This document shows positions 20,943 to 30,248 of a stretch of 64,000 bases of DNA, piece after piece (within the stretch, counting starts at the first letter, position 1; the number at the start of each line of letters is the position of its first letter). Under the pieces are notes generated by a model, which was given only the letters and a program-made list of their open reading frames with translations, was not told where the DNA came from and did no database searches. Source of the DNA: Streptococcus tangpeifui (lineage in GTDB: Bacteria; Bacillota; Bacilli; Lactobacillales; Streptococcaceae); the NCBI RefSeq assembly GCF_011038795.1, contig NZ_JAAKDU010000003.1:186001-250000 (forward strand), read 5' to 3'. Position numbers and translations under genes: made by a program.

Positions 20943-21055
20943 GAAACGGTCTGGGAGACCGTTTCAGGTCGAACACCTAAAAATACGAGAGTGGAGAGAA
21001 ATCGAAATCGTAATGTCATTACGATTTACCGATTTTTGTCCCCACTCTTTTTTTA
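20943..21055 (+). terminator. Nested hairpins ending in a terminator
   Basis: GAAACGGTCT-GGG-AGACCGTTTC (20943-20965) is followed by a long outer stem, GAGAGTGG (20987) with CCACTC (21041), that encloses the inner hairpin AAATCGTAAT-GTC-ATTACGATTT (21005-21027) and ends in a T run. This is a frequent streptococcal terminator style with a variable inner hairpin. Confidence 0.65.
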
Positions 21056-21179
21056 AGTTACTCTTTGATAGAGTTGAGTTTAGTGAGCTGACTCGCTTAA
21101 ATAAGCTTTTTTTGATATACTTAAGCTATATTTTTTAGAAAGATTTGAGCTAGGAATCCCTAGCAAAGAGGTATTAGTT

Positions 21180-22511
21180 TTGTCTCAATCTTACATCAAT
21201 GTTATCGGAGCGGGCTTGGCAGGTTCAGAAGCAGCTTATCAAATTGCCAAATGTGGCATCCCTGTTAAATTATATGAAATGCGTGGTGTTAAGCCAACAC
21301 CCCAGCATAAGACAAGCAATTTTGCTGAGCTGGTTTGTTCTAATTCCTTCCGTGGAGATAGCTTGACCAATGCGGTCGGCCTGCTCAAAGAAGAAATGCG
21401 CCGCTTGGATTCCATTATTATGCGTAATGGCGAAGCCCACCGTGTACCAGCTGGAGGCGCTATGGCAGTGGACCGCGAGGGCTATGCAGAAAGTGTTACT
21501 GCTGAACTGGAAAATCATCCTCTGATTGAAGTCATTCGTGGAGAAATCACAGATATTCCTGATGATGCGATCACCGTAGTTGCAACAGGTCCTTTGACCT
21601 CAGATGCACTGGCTGAGAAAATCCATGCCTTCAATGGTGGAGAAGGCTTTTATTTCTATGATGCAGCAGCCCCAATTGTTGATATCAGTACAGTTGATAT
21701 GAGCAAGGTCTATCTCAAGTCTCGCTATGACAAGGGTGAGGCTGCCTATCTCAACTGTCCGATGACCAAGCAAGAGTTCATGGATTTCTATGAGGCTTTG
21801 GTCAATGCTGAAGAAGCGCCTCTCAATGAGTTTGAAAAAGAAAAATACTTTGAGGGCTGTATGCCGATTGAGGTTATGGCAAAAAGAGGCATTAAAACCA
21901 TGCTCTATGGACCGATGAAACCAGTAGGTCTAGAGTATCCAGACGACTATCAGGGACCACGCGATGGTGACTTCAAGACACCTTATGCTGTTGTTCAGCT
22001 CCGTCAGGACAATGCAGCGGGCAGTCTCTACAATATCGTTGGTTTCCAGACCCATCTCAAATGGGGTGAACAAAAACGTGTATTCCAGATGATTCCAGGA
22101 CTGGAAAATGCTGAGTTTGTTCGCTACGGAGTTATGCACCGCAATTCTTACATGGATTCACCTAACTTTTTAACTCAAACCTTCCAGTCCCGCAAAAATC
22201 CTAATCTCTTCTTTGCTGGTCAGATGACAGGAGTCGAAGGTTATGTCGAGTCAGCAGCTTCTGGATTAGTGGCTGGGGTCAATGCGGCTCGTCTACTTAG
22301 GGGAGAAGAACCTCTGATCTTCCCGGAGACGACGGCTATTGGAAGCCTTCCGCACTATGTGACTCACACCGATAGCAAGCATTTCCAGCCTATGAATGTC
22401 AATTTCGGTATCATCAAGGAACTTGATGGACCGCGGATTCGTGATAAGAAGGAGCGTTATGAAGCTATTGCGGAGCGCGCTTTAGAAGATCTATCCAAGT
22501 TGTCTCTCTAA
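21180..22511 (+). CDS. trmFO: Folate-dependent tRNA (uracil-54-C5)-methyltransferase TrmFO
   Basis: 443 residues, the usual length. The N-terminal FAD-binding motif is [14 protein letters not shown], followed by the family block [15 protein letters not shown] and, later, [19 protein letters not shown]. It methylates U54 of tRNA to ribothymidine using methylenetetrahydrofolate and FADH2. The start is a TTG at 21180 with AAAGAGG eight bases upstream; the protein would otherwise lack its FAD motif, so the rare start codon is well supported. No partner gene nearby. Confidence 0.96.
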   Translation: MSQSYINVIGAGLAGSEAAYQIAKCGIPVKLYEMRGVKPTPQHKTSNFAELVCSNSFRGDSLTNAVGLLKEEMRRLDSIIMRNGEAHRVPAGGAMAVDREGYAESVTAELENHPLIEVIRGEITDIPDDAITVVATGPLTSDALAEKIHAFNGGEGFYFYDAAAPIVDISTVDMSKVYLKSRYDKGEAAYLNCPMTKQEFMDFYEALVNAEEAPLNEFEKEKYFEGCMPIEVMAKRGIKTMLYGPMKPVGLEYPDDYQGPRDGDFKTPYAVVQLRQDNAAGSLYNIVGFQTHLKWGEQKRVFQMIPGLENAEFVRYGVMHRNSYMDSPNFLTQTFQSRKNPNLFFAGQMTGVEGYVESAASGLVAGVNAARLLRGEEPLIFPETTAIGSLPHYVTHTDSKHFQPMNVNFGIIKELDGPRIRDKKERYEAIAERALEDLSKLSL

Positions 22512-22628
22512 GAAAAAAACTTTATTTATTTCAAATCAATTCTATTGTTAACAAGACAAAACAATCACTAGCACAAGAGTTCAGCCTATCGAGGCTGACT
22601 TTTTTTACGGCTAGATTATAAGGTCTGC

Positions 22629-22657
22629 TTGAGCTCACTAACTTTTTGAGCTATAAT
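22629..22657 (+). promoter_or_regulatory. Promoter giving a possibly leaderless AI-2E transporter transcript
   Basis: TTGAGC and TATAAT separated by 17 bases. The start codon at 22665 is only seven bases after the -10 box and has no Shine-Dalgarno, so transcription would begin at or next to the ATG. Confidence 0.55.
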
Positions 22658-22664
22658 AAGACCT

Positions 22665-23798
22665 ATGAAATTAACCAAGAGACATTTTGGCTATCTCTTT
22701 CTTGTGATAGCATTAATCTATGCCACCATTACTTATTGGTCGCTGGGGCAGAGAATCCTCCTGACGATTTATCGAGCCAGCCTCCCCTTTTTAGCCGGTG
22801 CCGGAATGGCCTATATCATCAACATTGTCATGTCAGGCTATGAGCATCTGTTGAAGAAAATTCTGGGCCGTGATATTCCAGGAAAAAGAGCCATCAGTTT
22901 AATCCTGTCCTATTTAACGTTTGTCATTGCCATTTTCCTGATTTTCTCAATTGTCTTACCAGATCTCATCACTAGTTTAAAAGCGCTGCTAACAATCGAT
23001 TTTGAAGGCTTAGGTAAATTTTTCAATCATGTCCAGAAGGATTCCAATGTTCAGCGACTGATGCACTATTTCCATATTGATTTGAATAAAAGTGCTTCAA
23101 GCTTGCTAAATAAGTACAATAAACAGATTTCAACAACTGTGATTGGGATTCTTAGCGGTCTCCTGACATCAGCAACGAGTCTAGCTTCAGGCCTCATTTC
23201 CCTCTTTATTAGCCTCGTCTTTTCAATCTATGTTTTGGCAGGTAAAGAAAAATTGGGCCGTCAGGGAAACATGCTGGTCCATGCCTATTTGCCCAAGTAC
23301 GAAGAAAAGTTCCACTATGTCAGACGGATTACCCATGAGAGTTTCCATGGTTTCTTCGTCGGCCAAACTTTAGAAGCTATGATTTTGGGAAGTCTCTGTG
23401 CCTTGGGCATGCTAATTTTCAAAATTCCATACGCTGGAACGGTTGGTATTTTAGTCGGTTTTACGGCCCTTATCCCCGTCGTCGGAGCCTATATCGGTCT
23501 CTCAATCGGTGCTATCTTGATTATGACCCTATCCATTCCTAAAGCAATCTTCTTTGTTGTTTTCCTTGTTATCCTGCAACAGTTTGAAGGCAACTTGATT
23601 TATCCCCGTGTTGTTGGCCATTCAATCGGTCTGCCACCCATGTGGGTTATCTTGGTCATTACCATCGGCGCCTCTCTCTGGGGCATCCTAGGTATGCTGA
23701 TTGCTGTCCCAACAGCTGCAACAATCTATAAGCTGATTAGAAATCACGTGTATCATAAGCAAGCCAAAGAGGAGCAGAAGGCCAGTCAATCTCTGTAA
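22665..23798 (+). CDS. AI-2E family (UPF0118) transporter
   Basis: 377 residues with about eight membrane helices: two at the N-terminus, a soluble segment around 95-150, a pair near 165-190 and a C-terminal bundle with the family block GFTALIPVVGAYIG and QFEGNLIYPRVVGHSIGLPP. Members (YdbI, YtvI, TqsA) are permeases linked to quorum-signal or ion export; S. mutans has several and their substrates are mostly undefined. The protein ends in a charged tail. The following small gene begins 66 bases later and may be separately transcribed. Confidence 0.88.
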   Translation: MKLTKRHFGYLFLVIALIYATITYWSLGQRILLTIYRASLPFLAGAGMAYIINIVMSGYEHLLKKILGRDIPGKRAISLILSYLTFVIAIFLIFSIVLPDLITSLKALLTIDFEGLGKFFNHVQKDSNVQRLMHYFHIDLNKSASSLLNKYNKQISTTVIGILSGLLTSATSLASGLISLFISLVFSIYVLAGKEKLGRQGNMLVHAYLPKYEEKFHYVRRITHESFHGFFVGQTLEAMILGSLCALGMLIFKIPYAGTVGILVGFTALIPVVGAYIGLSIGAILIMTLSIPKAIFFVVFLVILQQFEGNLIYPRVVGHSIGLPPMWVILVITIGASLWGILGMLIAVPTAATIYKLIRNHVYHKQAKEEQKASQSL

Positions 23799-23864
23799 CC
23801 CCTTTCCTAATAGGCTTAATCGTGTTATAATGATAGAAGATTTTCTAAGAAAGTTGGACAGATT

Positions 23865-24467
23865 ATGTCAAATCGTACGAAAAATATTTTACAGCGAATA
23901 CTCGTTATCTTAGCTTTGTTAGTTTCTCTAGCTTTATTTGTTTGGTTGATTATTGAAGCTTGGCATATTCAGGAATTGGCAACCCAGATTGGGGTCCACT
24001 TTACCAATAAAACAGGTAAGTTAGCATCGCTTGATAGCCCAGTGCAAAAACTTATCTTTATCTTTGCAATTTGGTTAGTACTACAAATCGTTTTCTTCCT
24101 AGGACTTTTGATCCATTTCTTCAAAGCGACAAAGAACAATCAGGAAGAAAGCGGGCGCAGAGTAAATAACAGCTCCAATCATAGACGCCATCGCCATGAA
24201 GAAGATGAGGAAGAAGCACCTCGCCATCGGAGTTCGGAACGGGAAGAAAAAGAAGCTAGTCGACCTAGACGTCGTCACGTTTCAACTGAATTGAGACATG
24301 AGCATGACGAAGAAGGTGACTCTGGTAAAGATAGTACAGCAGTTGATACTGAATTAGAAGATCTTCCTAGAAGAAGAGGTGACAAGGTTACTGAAACAAG
24401 TGACGATGACGACTATCTAGAAGTACCAAAACCAGTCGGACGTCGTTCTCGTAAAGATCGTCGCTAG
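23865..24467 (+). CDS. Hypothetical two-helix membrane protein with charged tail
   Basis: 200 residues. Two hydrophobic helices (about 10-30 and 62-84) are followed by a 110-residue hydrophilic tail rich in R, E, D, H and S (for example RRHRHEEDEEEAPRHR), likely disordered and cytoplasmic. The start at ATG 23865 has only weak GGACAG upstream. A TTATAA-rich promoter-like region lies near 23825. A strong terminator follows eight bases after the stop. I recognise no domain; similar small membrane proteins are common in streptococci, but no function can be assigned. Confidence 0.6.
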   Translation: MSNRTKNILQRILVILALLVSLALFVWLIIEAWHIQELATQIGVHFTNKTGKLASLDSPVQKLIFIFAIWLVLQIVFFLGLLIHFFKATKNNQEESGRRVNNSSNHRRHRHEEDEEEAPRHRSSEREEKEASRPRRRHVSTELRHEHDEEGDSGKDSTAVDTELEDLPRRRGDKVTETSDDDDYLEVPKPVGRRSRKDRR

Positions 24468-24474
24468 GAATAAG

Positions 24475-24504
24475 AAAAAAGTCGGACGAAAGTCTGACTT
24501 TTTT
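24475..24504 (+). terminator. Terminator after the two-helix protein
   Basis: AAAAAAGTCGGAC pairs with GTCTGACTTTTTT around a GAAA tetraloop. It is symmetrical and may work in both directions. Confidence 0.85.
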
Positions 24505-24590
24505 ACGCATCAACATTGGAATTGCTGGGTAAACTTGTATCAAAATGCTTACCTCATTCAACTCATGCACGAGAGAGTCATAAGAAAAAC

Positions 24591-24619
24591 TTGAATTAAA
24601 ACTGACAACATGCTAAGAT
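24591..24619 (+). promoter_or_regulatory. Promoter of the queuosine operon
   Basis: TTGAAT and TAAGAT with a 17-base spacer, 17 bases upstream of the preQ1 aptamer. Confidence 0.65.
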
Positions 24620-24635
24620 AAAGAAGCATAAATAC

Positions 24636-24720
24636 TGATGTTTGGGAAAAGCCATCACTAAAAAAAACCTAACAAAGCGTTATTTTAGTGGCTTTTACCG
24701 TTTGGTAAGGGCTTTTTCTT
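24636..24720 (+). promoter_or_regulatory. preQ1-I riboswitch with antiterminator and terminator
   Basis: TGATG (24636) pairs with CATCA (24653) as P1. The loop sequence TTGGG (24642-24646) pairs with CCTAA (24668-24672) in the A-rich tail as the pseudoknot P2, the architecture of class I preQ1 aptamers. An alternative antiterminator pairs AAAAGCCATCACTAAAA (24647) with TTTTAGTGGCTTTT (24683). The 3' arm of that competes with the terminator GCTTTTACC-GTTT-GGTAAGGGC plus T run (24691-24720). PreQ1 would stabilise P1/P2, break the antiterminator and stop queC transcription. The downstream genes make preQ1, so the logic is feedback repression. Confidence 0.85.
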
Positions 24721-24748
24721 TTGCAGCCATACACTTGGAGGAAAAAAT

Positions 24749-25402
24749 ATGAAACGTAAATCCGCCCTAGTCGTCTTTTCTGGCGGTCAGGATTCCACCA
24801 CTTGTCTTTTTTGGGCGCTCAAGCACTATGACCATGTTGAAGCCGTAACCTTTGCCTACGGTCAACGTCACAGTCAAGAAGTTGAAGTCGCTAAGGGAAT
24901 TGCTAAAGACTTAAAAATCAGCCATCACATTCTTGACATGTCTCTTTTGGGCCAGATAACCAATAACGCCTTGACATCTGATATAGAAATCGAAGCCTCA
25001 GAAGGAGAAGTCCCTAATACTTTTGTTGATGGCCGCAACCACCTTTTTCTCTCTTTTGCGGCTGTCCTTGCAAAACAAAAGGACATTACCGATATTGTGA
25101 CGGGCGTCTGCGAAACCGACTTTTCAGGCTACCCTGATTGCCGCGATGCTTTTGTCAAATCCCTTAATGTCACTCTCAATTTAGCCATGGATTATGATTT
25201 TGTAATTCAAACACCTTTGATGTGGTTAGATAAGGCAGAAACCTGGGCATTGGCTGATCAGTTAGGCGCTTTTGACTACGTAAAAGACAAAACCCTAACA
25301 TGCTACAATGGAGTTATGGGGGCCGGCTGCGGAGAGTGTCCTGCCTGCAAACTCCGTCAGCACGGCTTAGATACCTATTTGGCAAGAAGAGGTGAAGACT
25401 AA
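24749..25402 (+). CDS. queC: 7-cyano-7-deazaguanine synthase
   Basis: 217 residues. PP-loop ATP pyrophosphatase motif [11 protein letters not shown] at residues 8-18; C-terminal zinc-binding cluster [17 protein letters not shown] (four cysteines around 190-205). It converts 7-carboxy-7-deazaguanine plus ammonia and ATP to preQ0 in queuosine biosynthesis. It is first in the operon, 29 bases after the riboswitch terminator, with GGAGG upstream of the ATG. Its stop overlaps the queD start by one base. Confidence 0.97.
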   Translation: MKRKSALVVFSGGQDSTTCLFWALKHYDHVEAVTFAYGQRHSQEVEVAKGIAKDLKISHHILDMSLLGQITNNALTSDIEIEASEGEVPNTFVDGRNHLFLSFAAVLAKQKDITDIVTGVCETDFSGYPDCRDAFVKSLNVTLNLAMDYDFVIQTPLMWLDKAETWALADQLGAFDYVKDKTLTCYNGVMGAGCGECPACKLRQHGLDTYLARRGED

Positions 25403-25848
25403 TGTTTTTTGCTCCTAAAGAAATCAAGAAGGAAATCCCCAATAAATCTCTAATCTACACCCCGAAAAGAGTACTGGTTTCCAAAGAATTTACCTTCGAT
25501 GCTGCCCACCATCTCTTTCAGTATGAAGGCAAGTGTAAATCCCTCCACGGTCACACCTACCGTTTACAAATCGCTGTCAGTGGAATGCTAGACGAGCGGG
25601 GCATGGTCTATGATTTCGGTGACCTCAAGGCTATCTACAAGGAGCATTTAGAACCTCAACTGGATCACCGCTATCTCAACGAAAGCCTGCCTTATATGAA
25701 TACGACGGCAGAAAATATGGTCTATTGGATTTATAAGACAGTAGAAACTCACCTCCCTGACCAGCGTGGCCTCCAGATAGAATCCGTTCGGCTCTATGAA
25801 ACCCCTAGCTCTTATGCTGAGTTTAGAAAGGAATGGGACCTAGCATGA
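25402..25848 (+). CDS. queD: 6-carboxy-5,6,7,8-tetrahydropterin synthase
   Basis: 148 residues of the PTPS/QueD family. Zinc ligands: His in FDAAHHLF and the LHGHTYRL pair. Active-site Cys precedes the latter in GKCKSLHGH. Conserved acid region MVYDFGDLK and YLNE. It converts dihydroneopterin triphosphate to carboxytetrahydropterin, the second step of deazaguanine synthesis. The ATG overlaps the queC stop (TAATG), a coupled start, and the gene overlaps queE by four bases. Confidence 0.96.
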   Translation: MFFAPKEIKKEIPNKSLIYTPKRVLVSKEFTFDAAHHLFQYEGKCKSLHGHTYRLQIAVSGMLDERGMVYDFGDLKAIYKEHLEPQLDHRYLNESLPYMNTTAENMVYWIYKTVETHLPDQRGLQIESVRLYETPSSYAEFRKEWDLA

Positions 25849-26567
25849 GCATGAGAAAAAAACGCGATCTCAAGCTCCCCATCTTAGAAATTTTTGGCCC
25901 AACCTTCCAAGGAGAAGGACGTGCTATTGGCCAAAAGACCATGTTTATTCGGACAGGCGGCTGTGACTACCATTGTGATTGGTGTGATTCTGCCTTTACC
26001 TGGGATGGTTCAGAGAAGCCTACCCGTATGACCAGCGACCAAGTCATCGCCGAGCTAGACAAGCTGGGAACCTATGACTATGTCACCCTTTCGGGAGGCA
26101 ATCCCTGCCTTCAGGCAGCTAATATGGCCGAATTAGTTACTAAGCTCAAAGATCGCGGTGTCACCCTAGCTGTTGAAACTCAAGGATCTCGCTGGCAGGA
26201 TTGGCTCCTAGATATCGACCAAGTTACCCTTAGTCCCAAACCACCTTCCAGCAAGATGGACGTTAATATGGAAACCTTGGACTTTATTGTGGGAAGGCTG
26301 GATCCTGCAAAAGTAACTTACAAAATTCCCATCTTTAACGATGAAGATTTAGCTTTCGCCAAAAAAATCCAAGTCCGCTACCAGCCTGATGTCCTTTATC
26401 TATCAGTTGGCAATCCTGAACCCAAGGCCGAGGGAGATATTGTCCGCCATCAATTGGATCGCCTGCACGCTCTTTGGGACAAGGTTGCCAAGGATGATAG
26501 TTGGGGAAACGTCCGAGTTCTGCCCCAACTCCACACCTTAGTCTATGACAACCAAAGAGGGGTTTAG
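25845..26567 (+). CDS. queE: 7-carboxy-7-deazaguanine synthase (radical SAM)
   Basis: About 240 residues. The radical-SAM cluster is CDYHCDWCD, with CX3CX2C spacing, at about residues 35-45. The substrate-side motifs GPTFQGEGRAIGQ (N-terminus) and LSGGNPCLQ are typical of QueE. It rearranges carboxytetrahydropterin to 7-carboxy-7-deazaguanine. The start at 25845 overlaps the queD stop (ATGA); ATG 25833 is four codons upstream and ATG 25851 is two codons downstream, so the exact start is uncertain by a few residues. Confidence 0.95.
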   Translation: MSMRKKRDLKLPILEIFGPTFQGEGRAIGQKTMFIRTGGCDYHCDWCDSAFTWDGSEKPTRMTSDQVIAELDKLGTYDYVTLSGGNPCLQAANMAELVTKLKDRGVTLAVETQGSRWQDWLLDIDQVTLSPKPPSSKMDVNMETLDFIVGRLDPAKVTYKIPIFNDEDLAFAKKIQVRYQPDVLYLSVGNPEPKAEGDIVRHQLDRLHALWDKVAKDDSWGNVRVLPQLHTLVYDNQRGV

Positions 26568-26673
26568 AAGCTCTTGGAGTTTGCCTTTCAAACCAGCCTA
26601 ATAGCTGAGAAGTAGAACGGCCAAGTACCATCATCATTAATTAACAAAATATCAAACAGAAAGAAGCAGCAGC

Positions 26674-27168
26674 ATGACAAAGAAATCCGAAGAAACCAAA
26701 GACCTAACTCTGCTGGGCAATCAGCAGATTCCTTATGTTTTTGATTATGACCCAAGTATTCTGGAATCCTTCCAAAATCGTCATCAAGAAAATGACTACT
26801 TTATCAAGTTTAACTGCCCAGAGTTCACTTCACTTTGTCCCATTACTGGGCAGCCTGATTTTGCAACTATTTATCTGTCTTACATTCCAGATGAACTCTG
26901 TGTAGAGTCTAAATCACTGAAACTCTACCTATTTTCTTATCGCAATCATGGTGACTTCCATGAAAATTGTATCAATACTATTGGTAAAGACTTGATTAAT
27001 CTCCTCAAACCGCGTTATCTTGAAGTTTGGGGGAAATTCACCCCGCGCGGTGGTATTTCCATTGACCCATATTTTAATTATGGGCGGCCAGATACCAAGT
27101 ATGAAGAAATGGCGAATTACCGTCTCATGAATCACGATCTGTATCCAGAAACAATTGATAATCGCTAA
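26674..27168 (+). CDS. queF: NADPH-dependent preQ0 reductase
   Basis: 164 residues of the short (YkvM-type) QueF. Catalytic Cys is in [14 protein letters not shown] (about residue 55), and the QueF signature [20 protein letters not shown] lies at 76-95. It reduces the preQ0 nitrile to preQ1, the ligand of the upstream riboswitch, so the operon encodes the whole path from carboxytetrahydropterin onwards. It sits 106 bases after queE with AAGAAGCAGC upstream and ends at a strong hairpin. Confidence 0.97.
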   Translation: MTKKSEETKDLTLLGNQQIPYVFDYDPSILESFQNRHQENDYFIKFNCPEFTSLCPITGQPDFATIYLSYIPDELCVESKSLKLYLFSYRNHGDFHENCINTIGKDLINLLKPRYLEVWGKFTPRGGISIDPYFNYGRPDTKYEEMANYRLMNHDLYPETIDNR

Positions 27169-27182
27169 CCAAGATACATAGA

Positions 27183-27220
27183 AATAGCCAGCTAGAGCAA
27201 GGATTCTCTAGCTGGCTATT
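27183..27220 (+). terminator. Terminator-like hairpin after queF
   Basis: AATAGCCAGCTAGAG pairs perfectly with CTCTAGCTGGCTATT around eight bases. The T run is weak, so it may act with the convergent tcyP end. Confidence 0.65.
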
Positions 27221-27285
27221 GATTAATAGGCTTCATTTCTAAGTCAATTAAATGAAAAATCACCTTATTCCTGTGTGGCCGAAAG

Positions 27286-28677
27286 TTATAAAGCACTGGA
27301 GACAGTAATATTAATGTCTCTTAGCAGAGTTTCATTCAGTTGATCTGTACGTTTGGCTGTGATGACACCTGCCAAGATACTGTCATTGACATTTACTAGA
27401 GTGCGACCCATATCAACAATTGGATCAATGGCAATCAAAATACCTAAAGTTGCTACCGGTAAGTTTAAGGTTCCAAGAACAATCAAGGTTGTAAACAAAG
27501 CTCCGCCGCCGACCCCTGCGACACCAAAGGAAGCAATCACATCGATTAAAATAAGAGTCAGGATAAACTGCCATGAAAAAACATTGATTCCAATAGCTGG
27601 TGCGATAATCGTCGCCACCATCGAAGGATAAACACCAGCACAACCATTTTGACCGATGGTTAATCCGAAACTAGCAGCGAAGTTTGCGATGGTCGAGTCA
27701 ACTCCGAGAGACTCTGTTTGGATTTTAACATTTAAAGGAAGTGTACCTGCACTGGTTCGCGAGCTAAAGGCAAATATTAAAGCAGGCCAAGCTTTTTTGT
27801 AATACACAATAGGGTTAACACCATGGACTAGCAATAAAATGGTATGAACCAAGAGTACGACAACTAAAGCGACGTAGACTGCAACGATAAAGATACCTAG
27901 CCGTCCAATCGTTTTTATAGAATTAACTGCACTTGCATTTGTAATAAGTGCAAAAATACCATACGGTGTTAGCGAAAGGACTAGCTTAACGATACGATTA
28001 ATGATCAATTGCAGACTTTTGATGAGTTTAGCAAAAACCTCAGCACTCTCTGGATCTGATTTTCTGACAGCTAGATAGGCGACACCTACAAAAATAGCAA
28101 AGATAACAACAGCAATAGTACTTGTTGCACGTGTTTCCGAAAAATCAGCAAAGATATTGCTTGGTAGGAAATTTACAATTTGCTGAGGCAGTGTCAGGCC
28201 TGTGAGTTCATCTTGATGTTCCTGAATATTGGCCAAAGCCGCTTTATCAGCAACCCCTGAAAAATTAGCCCCCTGTAACCTAAATGAGATGGTCGAAAGG
28301 TAGCCAATCAAAGAGGCAACAGCAGTCGTCCCTAACAAAACAGTTAAGGTTGTTCCCGCAATTTTTTTAATATTTTGCGCGATTTCTAATTGGGTAAAAG
28401 CGCTGACGAGAGAGATGAAAACCAAAGGGATAATCAGCATCTTTAGGAGACTGACATAACCATTGCCCACGATACCTAACCAATCGAGTGCTGTTGAAAG
28501 GGCCGGATGATCAGAACCTAGACTTAGCTGCAGCAGTAGTCCAAAAATTGTTCCGGCAATCAAGGCAGTGAAAACAAGTGCTGTAAATCCTGTCTTTCTA
28601 CGATGCAAATAAGCCAAGACGGTTAAAATGATGACACCAAGCCCCACGATCAACCCTGCTAAAGCATTTTCTGTCAT
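27286..28677 (-). CDS. L-cystine symporter of the DAACS family (TcyP-like)
   Basis: 463 residues, the usual length of TcyP. About eight membrane helices plus re-entrant loops are visible; family blocks include SSRTSAGTLPLNVK (substrate-binding hairpin), GQNGCAGVYPSMVATI and PIVDMGRTLVNVNDS. This branch of dicarboxylate/amino acid:cation symporters imports cystine, giving cysteine and redox buffering. The start ATG has GGAGG upstream. Monocistronic, on the strand opposite to the que operon. A dicarboxylate or other amino-acid substrate cannot be excluded. Confidence 0.8.
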   Translation of the reverse strand: MTENALAGLIVGLGVIILTVLAYLHRRKTGFTALVFTALIAGTIFGLLLQLSLGSDHPALSTALDWLGIVGNGYVSLLKMLIIPLVFISLVSAFTQLEIAQNIKKIAGTTLTVLLGTTAVASLIGYLSTISFRLQGANFSGVADKAALANIQEHQDELTGLTLPQQIVNFLPSNIFADFSETRATSTIAVVIFAIFVGVAYLAVRKSDPESAEVFAKLIKSLQLIINRIVKLVLSLTPYGIFALITNASAVNSIKTIGRLGIFIVAVYVALVVVLLVHTILLLVHGVNPIVYYKKAWPALIFAFSSRTSAGTLPLNVKIQTESLGVDSTIANFAASFGLTIGQNGCAGVYPSMVATIIAPAIGINVFSWQFILTLILIDVIASFGVAGVGGGALFTTLIVLGTLNLPVATLGILIAIDPIVDMGRTLVNVNDSILAGVITAKRTDQLNETLLRDINITVSSAL

Positions 28678-28879
28678 AGAGTGACCTCCTTTATAATAAT
28701 AGGTAAAGTCATTGCTAAACAGCTTTTAACAATGACATAGATGTTTTCAATGAATGAGTAAATTATAGTTCGCCTATCTTATAAATTCAACAGATTCGGT
28801 TATTCTAATTTTCAATCTCTGCGATAAAGAATTTCTATCACTGAACACATGCTTAGTTTTCTAGTTAATCAGAAAGACA

Positions 28880-28915
28880 TAAAAACCTCACCCTCTTAGT
28901 AAATTATAGGTGAGG
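28880..28915 (-). terminator. xerS terminator
   Basis: On the minus strand CCTCACC and GGTGAGG pair and are followed by TTTTT, 58 bases after the xerS stop. Confidence 0.75.
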
Positions 28916-28972
28916 TAAATTAGGTGCTTGGTTAAATTCTATTATTTTTACATAATTAATAATACGTAAGTT

Positions 28973-30043
28973 TTATAGATTATCTAGAGCATTTTTTTGC
29001 TCGTCATTGACGATATGGGTGTAAAGGTCGGTAACCTGAGTCGAAGCATGACCGAGTTGGTGACTGACGAGTACTTGGGATTTGGTGGCATCATAGAGGC
29101 GGGTTGCTAGCGTGTGACGGAGCTTGTGGGGAGTCACACGAACTTTGAAATCTTCGGAATACTTAGCCACCATCTTTTCGATACTGGAGGCATCGATACG
29201 GTTAGGAACCCCGCGATATTCAGAAAGAAAGAGGGCAACATCTTGTTTTTCGGCCTTGTAACGATTTTTTCGGATTCTTAGATAATCCTCTAAATAAGAT
29301 TTGGCAAAGCCAGCAACATTGACGGAATCTCGCTTACCACCCTTACGAGTGACTTCAATAACCATCATATTGAGGTTGATATCTTTCAGATCAAGATTGA
29401 CAGCTTCTGACAAACGCACACCAGAAGCCAGCAGCAGGGCGATAATAGCTAGATCACGTTCCTTATTTTTTCGGAAAGATGATTTGGCCCGATTGGAAAG
29501 CTTGCCTTCATAATCTTTGTCGACATAATCCAAAAATTCCATGGTTTCATCACCTAAGAAGAGCTTCTGTTTGATATTTTCCGCCCTGGCAGCAAGTGTT
29601 TCTTTTTTCTTTTTAGTGGAGACTTTTTTCATAACATTACGGTAGAAATAAGGCTCACCCTGATCATTTTCAACCTCCTCAGTCAGATATTTATAGAGAC
29701 TGGAGAGGGCCGATAAAGTACGGTTGATAGTGGTCTGTGACACCCCGTTTTTGGTCGAATAGGTATTGAGTGACGGACGTTCGCGCAAGTAAAGGATAAA
29801 GGATTCCATATCTTTTTTAGTTAATTTCTCTAGAATCTCTAGCGGAATGTCAGCAAGCTTATCAGTCTGAACAATGTCAGCATCTATCAGCCATTCAAAA
29901 AAACGACGGTATTCCTTGAGATATTCATATAAAGTCGTCAGACTGTAAGGAACAGCTAATTTGGATTGATAGTATTCCAGAACATACCATGGCATAAGAG
30001 CCTTTAATTCTTCGATTTTTTCTAATAAGCGTTGACGTTTCAT
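28973..30043 (-). CDS. xerS: Tyrosine recombinase XerS
   Basis: 356 residues, exactly the length of streptococcal XerS. The N-terminal SAM-like DNA-binding region (1-120) is followed by the catalytic domain: Arg in [10 protein letters not shown] (about 209), [12 protein letters not shown] (HxxR, about 305), [12 protein letters not shown] with the nucleophile Tyr (about 341). It acts alone at difSL to resolve chromosome dimers at division, replacing the XerC/XerD pair. The candidate difSL site lies 66 bases upstream of its start, as in other streptococci. The gene therefore marks the replication terminus. Confidence 0.97.
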   Translation of the reverse strand: MKRQRLLEKIEELKALMPWYVLEYYQSKLAVPYSLTTLYEYLKEYRRFFEWLIDADIVQTDKLADIPLEILEKLTKKDMESFILYLRERPSLNTYSTKNGVSQTTINRTLSALSSLYKYLTEEVENDQGEPYFYRNVMKKVSTKKKKETLAARAENIKQKLFLGDETMEFLDYVDKDYEGKLSNRAKSSFRKNKERDLAIIALLLASGVRLSEAVNLDLKDINLNMMVIEVTRKGGKRDSVNVAGFAKSYLEDYLRIRKNRYKAEKQDVALFLSEYRGVPNRIDASSIEKMVAKYSEDFKVRVTPHKLRHTLATRLYDATKSQVLVSHQLGHASTQVTDLYTHIVNDEQKNALDNL

Positions 30044-30108
30044 AAAGTTCGTTTTCCTTTGTTTTTTAATCGTTTTTATCCAGATAGTAGTATATCACGC
30101 CTGTATAT

Positions 30109-30139
30109 GTTTTTCAAGAAAATTACAGTTTTTCGGAAA
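30109..30139 (-). other. difSL-like chromosome dimer resolution site
   Basis: On the minus strand the segment reads TTTCCGAAAAACTGTAATTT followed by TCTTGAAAAA, closely resembling the 31-base difSL recombination site of streptococci, including the two imperfectly inverted arms around a short centre. Its position directly upstream of xerS is the expected one. The boundaries are approximate. Confidence 0.85.
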
Positions 30140-30194
30140 GAAGTTATAACAAATACTCGAAACGATTAATACCCAAACTTTTCGAGTCATGACT

Positions 30195-30236
30195 AAAACC
30201 AGCCACATAAATTTCTTTTATGTGGCTGGTTTTTAT
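30195..30236 (-). terminator. Strong bidirectional terminator before the ABC operon end
   Basis: AAAACCAGCCACATAAA pairs perfectly with TTTATGTGGCTGGTTTT; T runs flank it on both strands. It terminates the 30249-34619 export genes and insulates them from the difSL region. Confidence 0.85.
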
Positions 30237-30248
30237 CAAGGACTGGTC

